DNA of 5,425 nucleotides. Origin: a bacterium. GTDB lineage: Bacteria > Patescibacteriota > JABMPQ01 > JAQVVF01. The translations under genes and the position numbers were made by a program. The stretch is from assembly GCA_030611905.1 (NCBI GenBank), contig JAUWOX010000075.1, positions 1-5,425 of the forward strand. Reading direction: 5' to 3'. The notes under the pieces were generated by a model. It saw only the letters and a program-made list of their open reading frames with translations. It searched no databases and was not told the origin of the DNA. Below, one piece after another: positions 1 through 5,425 of this stretch. Position 1 is the stretch's first letter. Each line of letters opens with the position of its first letter.

Positions 1-2821
1 ACTGCCCAGTATAACTCTTTTTCACTTTAGCAATATCCTTCGGCGTTCCTTCTGCCACAATCTCCCCGCCCTTGTCTCCGCCTTCCGGACCCAAATCAAT
101 TATCCAATCAGCACACTTTATGACATCCAAATTATGTTCGATTACCAGAACTGTGTTCTTTTTATCCACCAGCCTATTCAAAACTCCCAGTAATTTTTTT
201 ACATCCTCAAAATGAAGTCCTGTTGTCGGCTCATCTAAAATATATAAAGTTTTTCCAGTAGCCCGCCTCGATAATTCTGTAGCCAACTTTATTCTCTGCG
301 CCTCACCCCCGGACAAAGTCGTTGCCGGTTGTCCTAACTGGATATAACCCAATCCTACATCCTGTAAAATCTTCAATTTCTGTTTCAATGGTGGAATATG
401 TCTGAAAAAAATCATCGCCTCATCAACAGTCATTCCTAAAATCTGTGAAATATCTTTACCTTTATAATGAATCTCCAATGCTTCTTTGTTATATCTCTTG
501 CTCTTGCACTCATCACATTCTACATAAACATCCGGCAAAAAATGCATTTCAATCTTAACTAAACCCTCCCCCTGACAAGCTTCACAACGCCCACCTCTGA
601 CATTAAAACTAAATCTTCCTGCTTTATATCCCCGTATTTTTGCTTCTGGCAACTCAGTAAATAAGTCACGAATATAAGTAAAAATACCCGTATAAGTAGC
701 CGGATTTGATCTTGGTGTTCTGCCAATCGGTGATTGATCAATTCTCACCACCTTATCAATATTTTCCATTCCTTCTATACCCTTATGGCTCCCTGGCAAA
801 TCCTTGGCCCCATAAAATTTTCGAGCCAAAGCCTTCCCTAAAATCTCATCAATCAAAGTCGATTTGCCAGATCCAGAAACACCAGTCAAGCAAACAAATT
901 TCCCTAATGGTATTTCAACATCAATATTATCTAAATTAAACTCCGAAGCTCCTAATATCTTCAATTTCTTTCCATTCCCCTTTCTATGTTTTTTCAAACA
1001 CTCAATTTTTTTCTTTCCTGATAAATACTGCCCGGTCAACGACTTTTTATCTTTTTTAATCTGCTGTGGTCCTCCACAAAAAATTACTTCCCCTCCATGT
1101 TTCCCCGCTCCCGGTCCAATATCTATAATCTCGTCAGCCTCTAAAATAGTTTGCGCATCATGCTCTACAACAATCACAGTATTACCAAGATCTTTTAACT
1201 TTTTCAAAGTATCAATTAGTCTTTTATTGTCCTTAGAATGTAAACCAATTGATGGCTCATCCAAAACATAAATAACTCCCACTAATCCCGAACCAATTTG
1301 CGTAGCCAATCTAATTCGCTGTGCTTCGCCGCCAGATAAAGTATGAGCAGCTCGATCCAAAGTTATATAATTTAAACCCACATCCCGCAAACACTTCAAC
1401 GCTTGCTTCATTTCTCTCAAAATCTGTTCAGCAATTTTCTTCTCTATCTTATTTAAAACTTTATCGACCTGATCAAGATAAACAAGCAATTCATCAATAG
1501 TCATCTCTGTAGCATTAGCAATAGATTTGTCTTTTAATTTAACAGCCAAAATTTCTGGTCTTAATCTTCGCCCCTTACATTTCGGACAAACCTGTGTTCT
1601 CATATATCTCTCAACCTCAGATCTAACATAGTCAGAAGTTGTCTCTTTATAACGTCTCTCTAAATTAGCAACTACACCCTCAAAAGGCTTTCCCTTTCCA
1701 CTGCCATCTTCTTTAGTCTTAAAAACCTTGCTACCAGTACCATATAAAATCTTATCTAAATGTTTCTTATTCAAGTCTTTAACTGGAGCATCTAATGAAA
1801 AATTATAAGCATCAGCCATAGCCTCAAGAATAGAAACAAACCAAGTCTGCCTCATTGATACCGAAGAAGACCAAGGCCTAATTGCCCCTTGCGCCAAAGT
1901 CAACTTTCTATTAGGAATCACTAAGTCTGGATCTACTTCTAATTTTGTTCCCAAACCAGTACATCCTGGACAAGCGCCTTGAGGTGAATTAAAGGAAAAA
2001 CTACTTGCCTCAAAATCAACCAAATTTACTCCACATCTTGGACAAGCAAACAGCTGGCTAAAAAGCAAATCTTCTTTCCCGTCAGGAAAATTAACTATAA
2101 CAATACCATTGCCTAAATCTAAGGCCACTTCCAAAGAATCAGTAATCTTTATCTTATCCCCACAGGTCCCCATCATTTTTATCTGATCAACTACGACTTC
2201 TATTGTATGTCTTTTAGTTTTCTCAATATTCATATCAATCGCTTCAACCATTGAATAAATTTTTCCATCAATTCTAACCAACACATAACCGGCCCTCAAT
2301 ATCTCTTCCAGAACATGCCGATGTTCACCTTTTCGATTAGCAATAATTGGAGCCAACAAATTAAAACTGGTTCCTTTTTTAAATTTCAAAATCTGTTTTA
2401 AAATTTGATCCATTGTCTGCTTTGCCACCAACTTGCCACAGCTAGGACAATACGGTTTGCCAATTCTAGAAAATAATAATCTCAAATAATCATAAATTTC
2501 CGTTATAGTCCCCACTGTTGATCTTGGATTACGTGAAACGGTTTTCTGATCAATCGAAATAGCTGGACCCATCCCTTCAATCTTATCAATATTCGGCTTA
2601 TCCATTACACCTAAAAACTGCCGCGCATAAGTTGATAAGCTTTCCACATATCGTCTTTGCCCTTCAGCATAAATAGTATCAAAAGCCAATGAAGATTTTC
2701 CTGATCCAGAAATTCCTGTAATCACTACAAGTTTATTTCTTGGAATCTCAACATCAATATTCTTCAAATTATGAACCTTGGCTCCTTTAATTATTATTTT
2801 ATTTCCATTCGTTTTTTTCAT
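1..2821 (-). CDS. uvrA: UvrABC system protein A (excinuclease ABC subunit A), 3' end cut by window edge
   Basis: UvrA is the dimeric ATPase that finds bulky DNA lesions and loads UvrB, after which UvrC incises; it acts on DNA in the cytoplasm. The reverse strand is open for 940 codons. It shows both ABC halves. The first half has Walker [10 protein letters not shown] (36-44), signature LSGGEAQR (495-502) and Walker B/D-loop [10 protein letters not shown] (from 519). The second half has Walker [10 protein letters not shown] (647-655), signature LSGGEAQR (836-843) and LDEPTTGLH (from 862). Zinc-binding cysteines are intact: C260/C263 with C284/C287, C746/C749 with C769/C772, and a third set C125/C128 and C412/C415. 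UvrA proteins are usually about 940-970 residues, so only a few C-terminal residues should be missing. The ATG at 2821-2819 gives the usual N-terminus and sits just below a strong promoter; no SD is present. The usual glycine after the last zinc CxxC appears as serine (CKSKRYN). Identity is certain. Confidence 0.98.
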   Translation of the reverse strand, partial: MKKTNGNKIIIKGAKVHNLKNIDVEIPRNKLVVITGISGSGKSSLAFDTIYAEGQRRYVESLSTYARQFLGVMDKPNIDKIEGMGPAISIDQKTVSRNPRSTVGTITEIYDYLRLLFSRIGKPYCPSCGKLVAKQTMDQILKQILKFKKGTSFNLLAPIIANRKGEHRHVLEEILRAGYVLVRIDGKIYSMVEAIDMNIEKTKRHTIEVVVDQIKMMGTCGDKIKITDSLEVALDLGNGIVIVNFPDGKEDLLFSQLFACPRCGVNLVDFEASSFSFNSPQGACPGCTGLGTKLEVDPDLVIPNRKLTLAQGAIRPWSSSVSMRQTWFVSILEAMADAYNFSLDAPVKDLNKKHLDKILYGTGSKVFKTKEDGSGKGKPFEGVVANLERRYKETTSDYVRSEVERYMRTQVCPKCKGRRLRPEILAVKLKDKSIANATEMTIDELLVYLDQVDKVLNKIEKKIAEQILREMKQALKCLRDVGLNYITLDRAAHTLSGGEAQRIRLATQIGSGLVGVIYVLDEPSIGLHSKDNKRLIDTLKKLKDLGNTVIVVEHDAQTILEADEIIDIGPGAGKHGGEVIFCGGPQQIKKDKKSLTGQYLSGKKKIECLKKHRKGNGKKLKILGASEFNLDNIDVEIPLGKFVCLTGVSGSGKSTLIDEILGKALARKFYGAKDLPGSHKGIEGMENIDKVVRIDQSPIGRTPRSNPATYTGIFTYIRDLFTELPEAKIRGYKAGRFSFNVRGGRCEACQGEGLVKIEMHFLPDVYVECDECKSKRYNKEALEIHYKGKDISQILGMTVDEAMIFFRHIPPLKQKLKILQDVGLGYIQLGQPATTLSGGEAQRIKLATELSRRATGKTLYILDEPTTGLHFEDVKKLLGVLNRLVDKKNTVLVIEHNLDVIKCADWIIDLGPEGGDKGGEIVAEGTPKDIAKVKKSYTGQ

Positions 2822-2828
2822 AATATCC

Positions 2829-2857
2829 AGTATACCGCGCATTTCCAATCTTGACAA
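2829..2857 (-). promoter_or_regulatory. uvrA promoter, predicted leaderless
   Basis: On the minus strand a -35 box TTGTCA (2857-2852, 5/6 of consensus) is followed after 17 bp by a -10 box TATACT (2834-2829, 5/6). Only 7 bases separate the -10 box from the uvrA ATG, so transcription should begin at or within a base or two of the A of the start codon. There is no room for a Shine-Dalgarno site and none is seen. No LexA-like CTGT-N8-ACAG operator is visible here, so I see no sign of SOS control. The box positions are read directly; leaderless initiation is inferred. Confidence 0.75.
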
Positions 2858-2925
2858 GATAAAAAAGATCTAATCTATTCAAAAAAAGCCATGATCCCGA
2901 AGGAATCAAACTATTCCAAAAAAAC

Positions 2926-2954
2926 TTGACAATAGCTTACAATCATGCTAAACT
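2926..2954 (+). promoter_or_regulatory. Promoter of the small lipoprotein gene
   Basis: A consensus -35 box TTGACA (2926-2931) is followed after exactly 17 bp by TAAACT (2949-2954, 4/6). An extended -10 TG lies one base upstream (2946-2947), giving TGCTAAACT. Transcription should start near 2961, leaving a leader of about 45 nt before the ATG at 3007. The upstream interval back to the uvrA promoter (2858-2925) is A-rich and could act as an UP element. It also holds a small hairpin, GGAAT-N6-ATTCC, at 2902-2917, without clear function. Confidence 0.8.
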
Positions 2955-3006
2955 AGAATACACTAATTTCATCAATCCCTCGAACCACCACAACAGGAGA
3001 AAGAAC

Positions 3007-3411
3007 ATGTTCATTCCAAAAAGACGTTCTATTTTGATCTTTTTGGTCGCATTGGTCACAATGGGAATCCTAAGCAACTGTCAACCCAAATGGCAAGCCA
3101 AAATAAGAGTCGTCGAAGCTCTCAATTCTGAACCACTATCAAAGATGCCCATTATGGTTAATTTCGAAGACGGCAGCCATATTTTAGGCTCCACTAATTC
3201 AAATGGATTTTTTGCTTTCACGACTTCAACAAACACATCTCCGACCAAGATCTTGCTCTCAGCCCTCCCCAAACTATCCCAATGCTGGGTTATCAATAAG
3301 CTACCCTTTACAATCAAAAAAGGAGAACTTCTAATTATCAAAATAGATTGTCCTTATTCTGATAACAAAAAAATCTCCAACATTGACCAAGAAATCAAAT
3401 ATGAGATTTAG
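3007..3411 (+). CDS. Small putative lipoprotein or membrane-anchored protein with predicted beta-sandwich domain
   Basis: This encodes 134 residues of unknown function. The ATG at 3007 is chosen because AGGAG (2995-2999) lies 7 nt upstream. An in-frame extension to a TTG at 2926 would start inside the promoter's -35 box and is rejected. Residues 4-8 are basic (PKRRS), 9-22 are hydrophobic, and a cysteine follows at 25 in the context ILSNC. This resembles a lipobox, but Asn at -1 is atypical, so either a lipoprotein or an uncleaved membrane anchor is possible. Residues 32-88 run from a KIRVVEA strand through EPLSKMPIMV to a STNSNGFFAF turn. The pattern is reminiscent of carboxypeptidase-regulatory-like/transthyretin-like folds, where a T.(D/N).nG.F.F motif is common; this is inference. 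C93 and C115 could form an extracytoplasmic disulfide. It is a single-gene unit with its own promoter and terminator, on the opposite strand from its neighbours. Confidence 0.8.
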   Translation: MFIPKRRSILIFLVALVTMGILSNCQPKWQAKIRVVEALNSEPLSKMPIMVNFEDGSHILGSTNSNGFFAFTTSTNTSPTKILLSALPKLSQCWVINKLPFTIKKGELLIIKIDCPYSDNKKISNIDQEIKYEI

Positions 3412-3417
3412 CACATT

Positions 3418-3448
3418 CCCATTCTATCCTGAATGGGTCTTTTATTTT
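3418..3448 (+). terminator. Rho-independent terminator of the lipoprotein gene
   Basis: A perfect 7-bp stem CCCATTC (3418-3424) / GAATGGG (3431-3437) with a 6-nt loop TATCCT is followed at once by the T-rich run TCTTTTATTTT. It begins 6 nt after the TAG stop codon, the expected place for the 3' end of this transcript. Confidence 0.85.
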
Positions 3449-3479
3449 AACGGCCAATTACGACGTTATTAGCCATTTA
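3447..3479. repeat. Imperfect palindrome, copy 1 of a degenerate pair
   Basis: The arms AACGGCCAATTACG and CGTTATTAGCCATT are complementary at 11 of 14 positions. Aligned base for base with the palindrome at 3562-3594, about 24 of 33 positions agree, including the AACGGC and TAGCC edges and a central CG-N-CG. It lies directly after the lipoprotein terminator. The function is unknown. It could be a mobile-element relic, a hairpin repeat or a bidirectional transcription stop. Confidence 0.5.
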
Positions 3480-3505
3480 ATAGATTGTTTTACCTTACTT
3501 AAGCC

Positions 3506-3523
3506 CTGCCTGCCGACAGGCAG
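3506..3523. repeat. CTGCCTG-CCGA-CAGGCAG palindrome, typical of Patescibacteria intergenic repeats
   Basis: A 7-bp perfect inverted repeat CTGCCTG / CAGGCAG surrounds a 4-nt CCGA centre. It is strikingly GC-rich against an AT-rich background. From memory, variants of this palindrome recur many times between genes in candidate phyla radiation genomes; that statement is recall, not a search. It sits between the two related palindromes at 3447-3479 and 3562-3594. No T-run follows on either strand, so it is not an ordinary terminator. Confidence 0.65.
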
Positions 3524-3525
3524 CC

Positions 3526-3549
3526 AAAATAAAAAGGCTTATCCAAGCC
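3526..3549 (-). terminator. Probable rho-independent terminator of the anchored-protein gene
   Basis: Read on the minus strand, a 5-bp stem GGCTT / AAGCC with a GGAT loop (3549-3536) is followed immediately by TTTTTATTTT (3535-3526). It lies about 85 nt after the stop of the 3634-4290 gene. The stem is short with three GC pairs, so it may be weak. The imperfect palindrome upstream at 3562-3594 may assist. Confidence 0.55.
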
Positions 3550-3561
3550 AAAAACTATCCA

Positions 3562-3594
3562 TAAACGGCTACTATCGTCGATAATAGCCGTTTA
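3562..3594. repeat. Near-perfect palindrome, copy 2 of a degenerate pair
   Basis: The sequence reads as arms TAAACGGCTACTATCG and CGATAATAGCCGTTTA around a single central T, with one mismatch pair (3572 against 3584). It shares about 24 of 33 positions with the palindrome at 3447-3479. In RNA it would form a stem of about 14 bp downstream of the minus-strand gene at 3634-4290, where it could protect or end that transcript. No strong T-tract follows directly on either strand. Confidence 0.65.
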
Positions 3595-3600
3595 AATCTA

Positions 3601-3628
3601 TAATACTAGATACTAGGTGCTAAATACT
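3601..3628. repeat. Four tandem 7-bp units, degenerate
   Basis: Four consecutive heptads read TAATACT, AGATACT, AGGTGCT, AAATACT. On the minus strand they follow the form AGTATCT and begin just after the stop codon of the 3634-4290 gene. The third unit is the most diverged. I see no hairpin or coding role. I recall similar heptad stretches in candidate phyla radiation genomes but cannot verify that here. Confidence 0.5.
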
Positions 3629-3633
3629 CAACC

Positions 3634-4290
3634 CTACTTAACCTCAAACGACCCCACAACATCATCAAATATCCCATTATCCTGATAAGCATTTCTCACA
3701 TCCGCAATTTCTACATAACCATTACCTGTTTTTACTACCACAATAGTTGATTCAGCCAAACCAACCACATCTTTAAACTCAACCGCCTCTAATCCATTTA
3801 CTTTCATTTTTTCAAAACCATTTGATGCATCAGCAAAATAATTCACATCATTTAATCCATCATAAAATCGATCAAAATCAAAATTCTCTTTATTGCTTTT
3901 AAATGTCAAAACGATATCACCAACATTTTTCTTATCAGCTTTTTGTTCTTTCTTTAACAAGCCAACTTTATTCTGCACCTTATCATTTGTCTTCCAACCG
4001 TCCAAAATAACAAAAGAAAAATTTTGTCCATTGAAAGTATCTTCATAAACTTCACCCTCAACTTTTTCTTTCTCTATTTCTTCAACTTCTCCTCCGCCCT
4101 GGTCTTTTTTATCTGCCTCTTCACTGCCCTCTTCCTCCTTAACCAATTCCTCTAACTGATCCTCTTTATCAACATCAACATCTTCTTTGCCGCGATTACC
4201 AAAGAACCAAAAACCACCAACTAAAATCACTGCCAAGACAATCCCAAAAAACATCCCCCTACCAAACCCCCCAATCTTTTCTTTTTTCAT
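3634..4290 (-). CDS. Membrane-anchored protein with acidic linker and PsbP-like C-terminal domain (inferred)
   Basis: This encodes 218 residues of unknown function. A short basic N-terminus (MKKEK) leads into one membrane segment at about 12-31 (from GMFFGIVLAV). The domain after it should lie outside the cytoplasm, although no cleavage site is evident. Residues 33-83 form a strongly acidic, low-complexity Glu/Asp/Lys/Gly linker. Residues 86-218 look globular: an opening NFSFVILDGWK strand (90-100), a central GLEAVEF strand near 166, STIVVVKTGNGYVEI (181-195) and a closing IFDDVVGSFEVK. This order (an F-x-hydrophobic-x-x-GW opening and a final 'hydrophobic-GSF.V' strand) resembles PsbP-like or DUF1795-like folds seen in small anchored bacterial proteins; that assignment is inference. 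ATG at 4290 follows its own promoter, and no SD is visible. It probably stands as a single-gene unit. Confidence 0.88.
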   Translation of the reverse strand: MKKEKIGGFGRGMFFGIVLAVILVGGFWFFGNRGKEDVDVDKEDQLEELVKEEEGSEEADKKDQGGGEVEEIEKEKVEGEVYEDTFNGQNFSFVILDGWKTNDKVQNKVGLLKKEQKADKKNVGDIVLTFKSNKENFDFDRFYDGLNDVNYFADASNGFEKMKVNGLEAVEFKDVVGLAESTIVVVKTGNGYVEIADVRNAYQDNGIFDDVVGSFEVK

Positions 4291-4312
4291 ATAATTAAAT
4301 TATTTCAATTCT

Positions 4313-4341
4313 ATTTTAACAAATTCTGGACCAACTGCCAA
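4313..4341 (-). promoter_or_regulatory. Promoter of the anchored-protein gene
   Basis: On the minus strand TTGGCA (4341-4336, 5/6 of the -35 consensus) is followed after 17 bp by TAAAAT (4318-4313, 5/6). A TG lies one base upstream of the -10, giving the extended form TGTTAAAAT. Transcription should start near 4306, leaving a leader of only about 16 nt. That leader is A/T-only apart from a G or so and has no Shine-Dalgarno site. Confidence 0.7.
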
Positions 4342-4374
4342 TTCATATTATTATTCGTACAATTTACAACCAAC

Positions 4375-4394
4375 AAAAAAGGCCCTATGGACCT
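4375..4394 (-). terminator. Rho-independent terminator of the 4504-5211 gene
   Basis: On the minus strand the stem AGGTCC (4394-4389) / GGGCCT (4385-4380), with one T-G pair and an ATA loop, runs straight into TTTTT. It lies about 110 nt after the stop codon of the gene at 4504-5211. The intervening 4395-4503 is about 47% GC and purine-rich on this strand. It includes GCCTTC/GAAGGC (4472-4490) and GAAAG-C-CTTTC (4437-4447) inverted repeats, so the transcript probably has a structured 3' tail. Confidence 0.7.
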
Positions 4395-4503
4395 CTATAA
4401 ATGAACGAGCGCATGCTGTATTTTCTCCTTTTCCTTGAAAGCCTTTCTGCCCTCTTTCTTTTTGCGCAAACGCCTTCACCCTTCGAAGGCTAACAATGCC
4501 CCT

Positions 4504-5211
4504 CTACCTTCTTCCTGGTCGTCTCGAGGAGCTTTTACTGATTGCCACGACTATTCCACCGTCCTGGCAATCATCATCAACCCGAAATCTCTGTAAACTC
4601 CTATACCTATCATAAACTGCACTAGAAATTTTATCAATAGATTTATCACTCAATCCAAATAAACGTTTCCTTAAAAATTCCCTCAAAACAGACAAACTAC
4701 CTAATAATCTTACCCAAGGAATTCCCTTCCTACTTACAAGCAAATCATTAGTTAATTTCCAACCAGCGTCCAGACCAATTACATATCTCCTAATTGAAAC
4801 TTCTTCTCTAACATGAACAAAAATAGTATATCCAACAATTCCCAAATCAGCTGCCAACCATCTTTTACCATTAATAACAACCGGGGTCCTTTTCACAAAT
4901 TCTAAATCCCGCACACCCTCAAAACAAAGCACATCAAAACCGCTTCTCGCAGGATCATTCCTTCTTACACCACTCATCACGGCCATAGTATTCGAATCAA
5001 CAACGCCTTGCAAAAAAGATAAATCCAGAACTCTACCCACGTCAGTTCTAAAAGGAATCAACAACCCCTTATCGACCCACCAATATTCCATACATTCTGC
5101 CAACAAATGACCGCAACCAAAGTCTTGGATAGATTGAATTATTCTTTCCGGCATCCGTTTCATTGCCGATCGACTCACCAAATCACGTTCATCAGCTTTG
5201 ATCCATAGCAC
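4504..5211 (-). CDS. Hypothetical protein, 235 residues, GTG start
   Basis: I do not recognise this protein. The GTG at 5211-5209 is favoured because AAAGGAGG (5224-5217), almost a full anti-SD match, lies 5 nt upstream; the next in-frame Met codons (residues 17 and 20) lack this. The protein has no signal peptide or clear membrane segment and is probably cytoplasmic. Residues 1-80 mix helix-like and hydrophobic stretches (ERIIQSIQDFGCGHLLAEC, then MEYWW). Residues 90-150 look beta-rich (FDVLCFEGV, TPVVINGKRWLAADLGIVGY, SIRRYVIGLDAGW). Residues 165-205 look helical (SVLREFLRKRLFGL, then SIDKISSAVYDRYRSL). The C-terminus SKSSSRRPGRR is basic and likely disordered, possibly contacting nucleic acid. 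It has four cysteines (33, 40, 96, 215) but no CxxC pair. It has its own promoter and terminator. Coding is well supported by length, the SD and the flanking signals; the function is unknown. Confidence 0.85.
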   Translation of the reverse strand: MLWIKADERDLVSRSAMKRMPERIIQSIQDFGCGHLLAECMEYWWVDKGLLIPFRTDVGRVLDLSFLQGVVDSNTMAVMSGVRRNDPARSGFDVLCFEGVRDLEFVKRTPVVINGKRWLAADLGIVGYTIFVHVREEVSIRRYVIGLDAGWKLTNDLLVSRKGIPWVRLLGSLSVLREFLRKRLFGLSDKSIDKISSAVYDRYRSLQRFRVDDDCQDGGIVVAISKSSSRRPGRR

Positions 5212-5216
5212 TATCG

Positions 5217-5224
5217 CCTCCTTT
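5217..5224 (-). promoter_or_regulatory. Strong Shine-Dalgarno site deciding the GTG start
   Basis: AAAGGAGG on the minus strand is followed by 5 nt (CGATA) and then GTG. It stands out because uvrA and the 3634-4290 gene have no SD. A small CCCG/TGGG stem (about 5240-5226) lies just upstream in the leader. A 12-codon out-of-frame ORF starts at ATG 5230 and overlaps the GTG. Confidence 0.75.
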
Positions 5225-5281
5225 ACCCATTAAAACGGGCTCTTAATATATTTTAAAGACCTTTCATAATTAGCTTATTGT

Positions 5282-5309
5282 ATTATAATATAGTTAAATA
5301 ATTAGTCAA
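5282..5309 (-). promoter_or_regulatory. Promoter of the 4504-5211 gene
   Basis: On the minus strand TTGACT (5309-5304, 5/6) is followed after 16 bp by a consensus TATAAT (5287-5282). Transcription should start near 5275, giving a leader of about 64 nt. The same AT-rich core also reads TATAAT on the plus strand (5284-5289), 26 nt before the divergent ATG at 5316. Promoters for both directions may therefore overlap; the plus-strand -35 candidate (CTTTCA, 5261-5266) is only 3/6. Confidence 0.7.
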
Positions 5310-5315
5310 TAAAAC

Positions 5316-5425
5316 ATGCCCAACAATCAAAACAATCAAATCCAAAAAAAACTTGAAGAAAAAGATGAAAAAAAACAAAAAAGAAAGAAAAAAATGAAAA
5401 TTTCTGGTAAAAACATTCAGGATCT
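5316..5425 (+). CDS. Hypothetical protein, N-terminal fragment, lysine-rich, 3' end off window
   Basis: From ATG 5316 the plus strand stays open to the window edge for 36 full codons. The fragment starts MPNNQNNQIQKKLEE, continues as a highly charged Lys/Glu/Asp stretch (about residues 11-27), and ends with KMKISGKNIQDL. The charged run may be a short helix or coiled coil, and the part after MKISG looks like the start of a folded domain. A TATAAT at 5284-5289 could drive it with a leader of about 20 nt; no SD is seen. The neighbouring gene is divergent. Function is not recognised. The reading frame is short and A-rich, so chance openness is possible, but position and promoter support a real gene. 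Confidence 0.6.
   Translation, partial: MPNNQNNQIQKKLEEKDEKKQKRKKKMKISGKNIQD

Noticed and set aside
706..1271. Plus-strand open frames inside uvrA
   Set aside because: They run antisense to a fully intact uvrA with conserved motifs, have no ribosome sites, and their translations are low-complexity Phe/Ser/Pro stretches typical of shadow frames.
1..2821. UGA recoding as in Gracilibacteria or Absconditabacteria
   Set aside because: No in-frame TGA occurs in 940 uvrA codons, and Gly and Trp use standard codons.
2851..2879. Plus-strand promoter TTGACA with TCTATT overlapping the uvrA -35
   Set aside because: The -10 matches only 4/6 and lacks a TG extension. The perfect TTGACA arises because the uvrA -35 region is self-complementary (CTTGACAAG). 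A better plus promoter lies at 2926-2954.
2884..2907. Minus-strand hairpin GAT(T)CC-TTCG-GGATC followed after 5 nt by TTTTTTT, a possible terminator
   Set aside because: It would end minus-strand transcription entering the uvrA promoter, but the stem carries a bulge and the T-run is displaced. It is too weak to annotate.
3081..3341. Minus-strand open frame of 86 codons inside the lipoprotein gene
   Set aside because: It is antisense to a gene with promoter, SD, signal-like peptide and terminator, and has no expression signals of its own.
3412..3633. tRNA, CRISPR array or attachment site in the repeat-rich spacer
   Set aside because: No cloverleaf or CCA-end pattern is seen, the repeats are not evenly spaced by unique spacers, and no integrase gene is nearby.
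4504..4506. TAG readthrough (stop recoding) extending the 4504-5211 protein
   Set aside because: The extension contains the intrinsic terminator hairpin, and no recoding element or other in-frame TAG is seen in the window. The elevated GC makes a 50-codon open frame unsurprising.

Overview
The window looks like an AT-rich bacterial chromosome fragment, most likely from the Candidate Phyla Radiation (Patescibacteria, Parcubacteria-like). This placement is inference from four things: low GC; Lys/Glu-rich small anchored proteins; sigma70-type promoters with extended -10 boxes, combined with genes that mostly lack a Shine-Dalgarno (SD) site; and a CTGCCTG...CAGGCAG palindrome that I associate from memory with these genomes. 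The genetic code appears standard: the 940 visible codons of uvrA contain no in-frame TGA, TAG or TAA.

Layout: (1) 1-2821, minus strand: uvrA, the DNA-damage sensor of nucleotide excision repair, nearly complete but running off the left edge. Its promoter places the transcription start at or next to the ATG, so the mRNA is probably leaderless. (2) 3007-3411, plus strand: a small putative lipoprotein with its own promoter, a good SD and a hairpin terminator. It is transcribed divergently from uvrA. (3) 3412-3633: an intergenic stretch packed with palindromes, a short terminator for the gene on its right, and four 7-bp tandem units. (4) 3634-4290, minus strand: a membrane-anchored protein with an acidic linker and a C-terminal domain resembling PsbP-like folds. 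It has its own promoter and no SD. (5) 4504-5211, minus strand: an unrecognised 235-residue protein with a GTG start, a near-perfect SD, a promoter and a terminator. (6) 5316 to the right edge, plus strand: the lysine-rich start of a divergently transcribed unknown protein.

Each complete gene has its own promoter, and terminators are visible downstream of the three unknown genes, so these look like separate transcription units and not an operon. I see no functional link between uvrA and the unknown proteins. There is no tRNA, rRNA, CRISPR array, transposase or phage gene, and no convincing novel multi-gene system. The points most worth a second look are the two related imperfect palindromes flanking the CTGCCTG element, the heptad repeats, the leaderless uvrA promoter, and the -35 box that coincides with a false TTG start.
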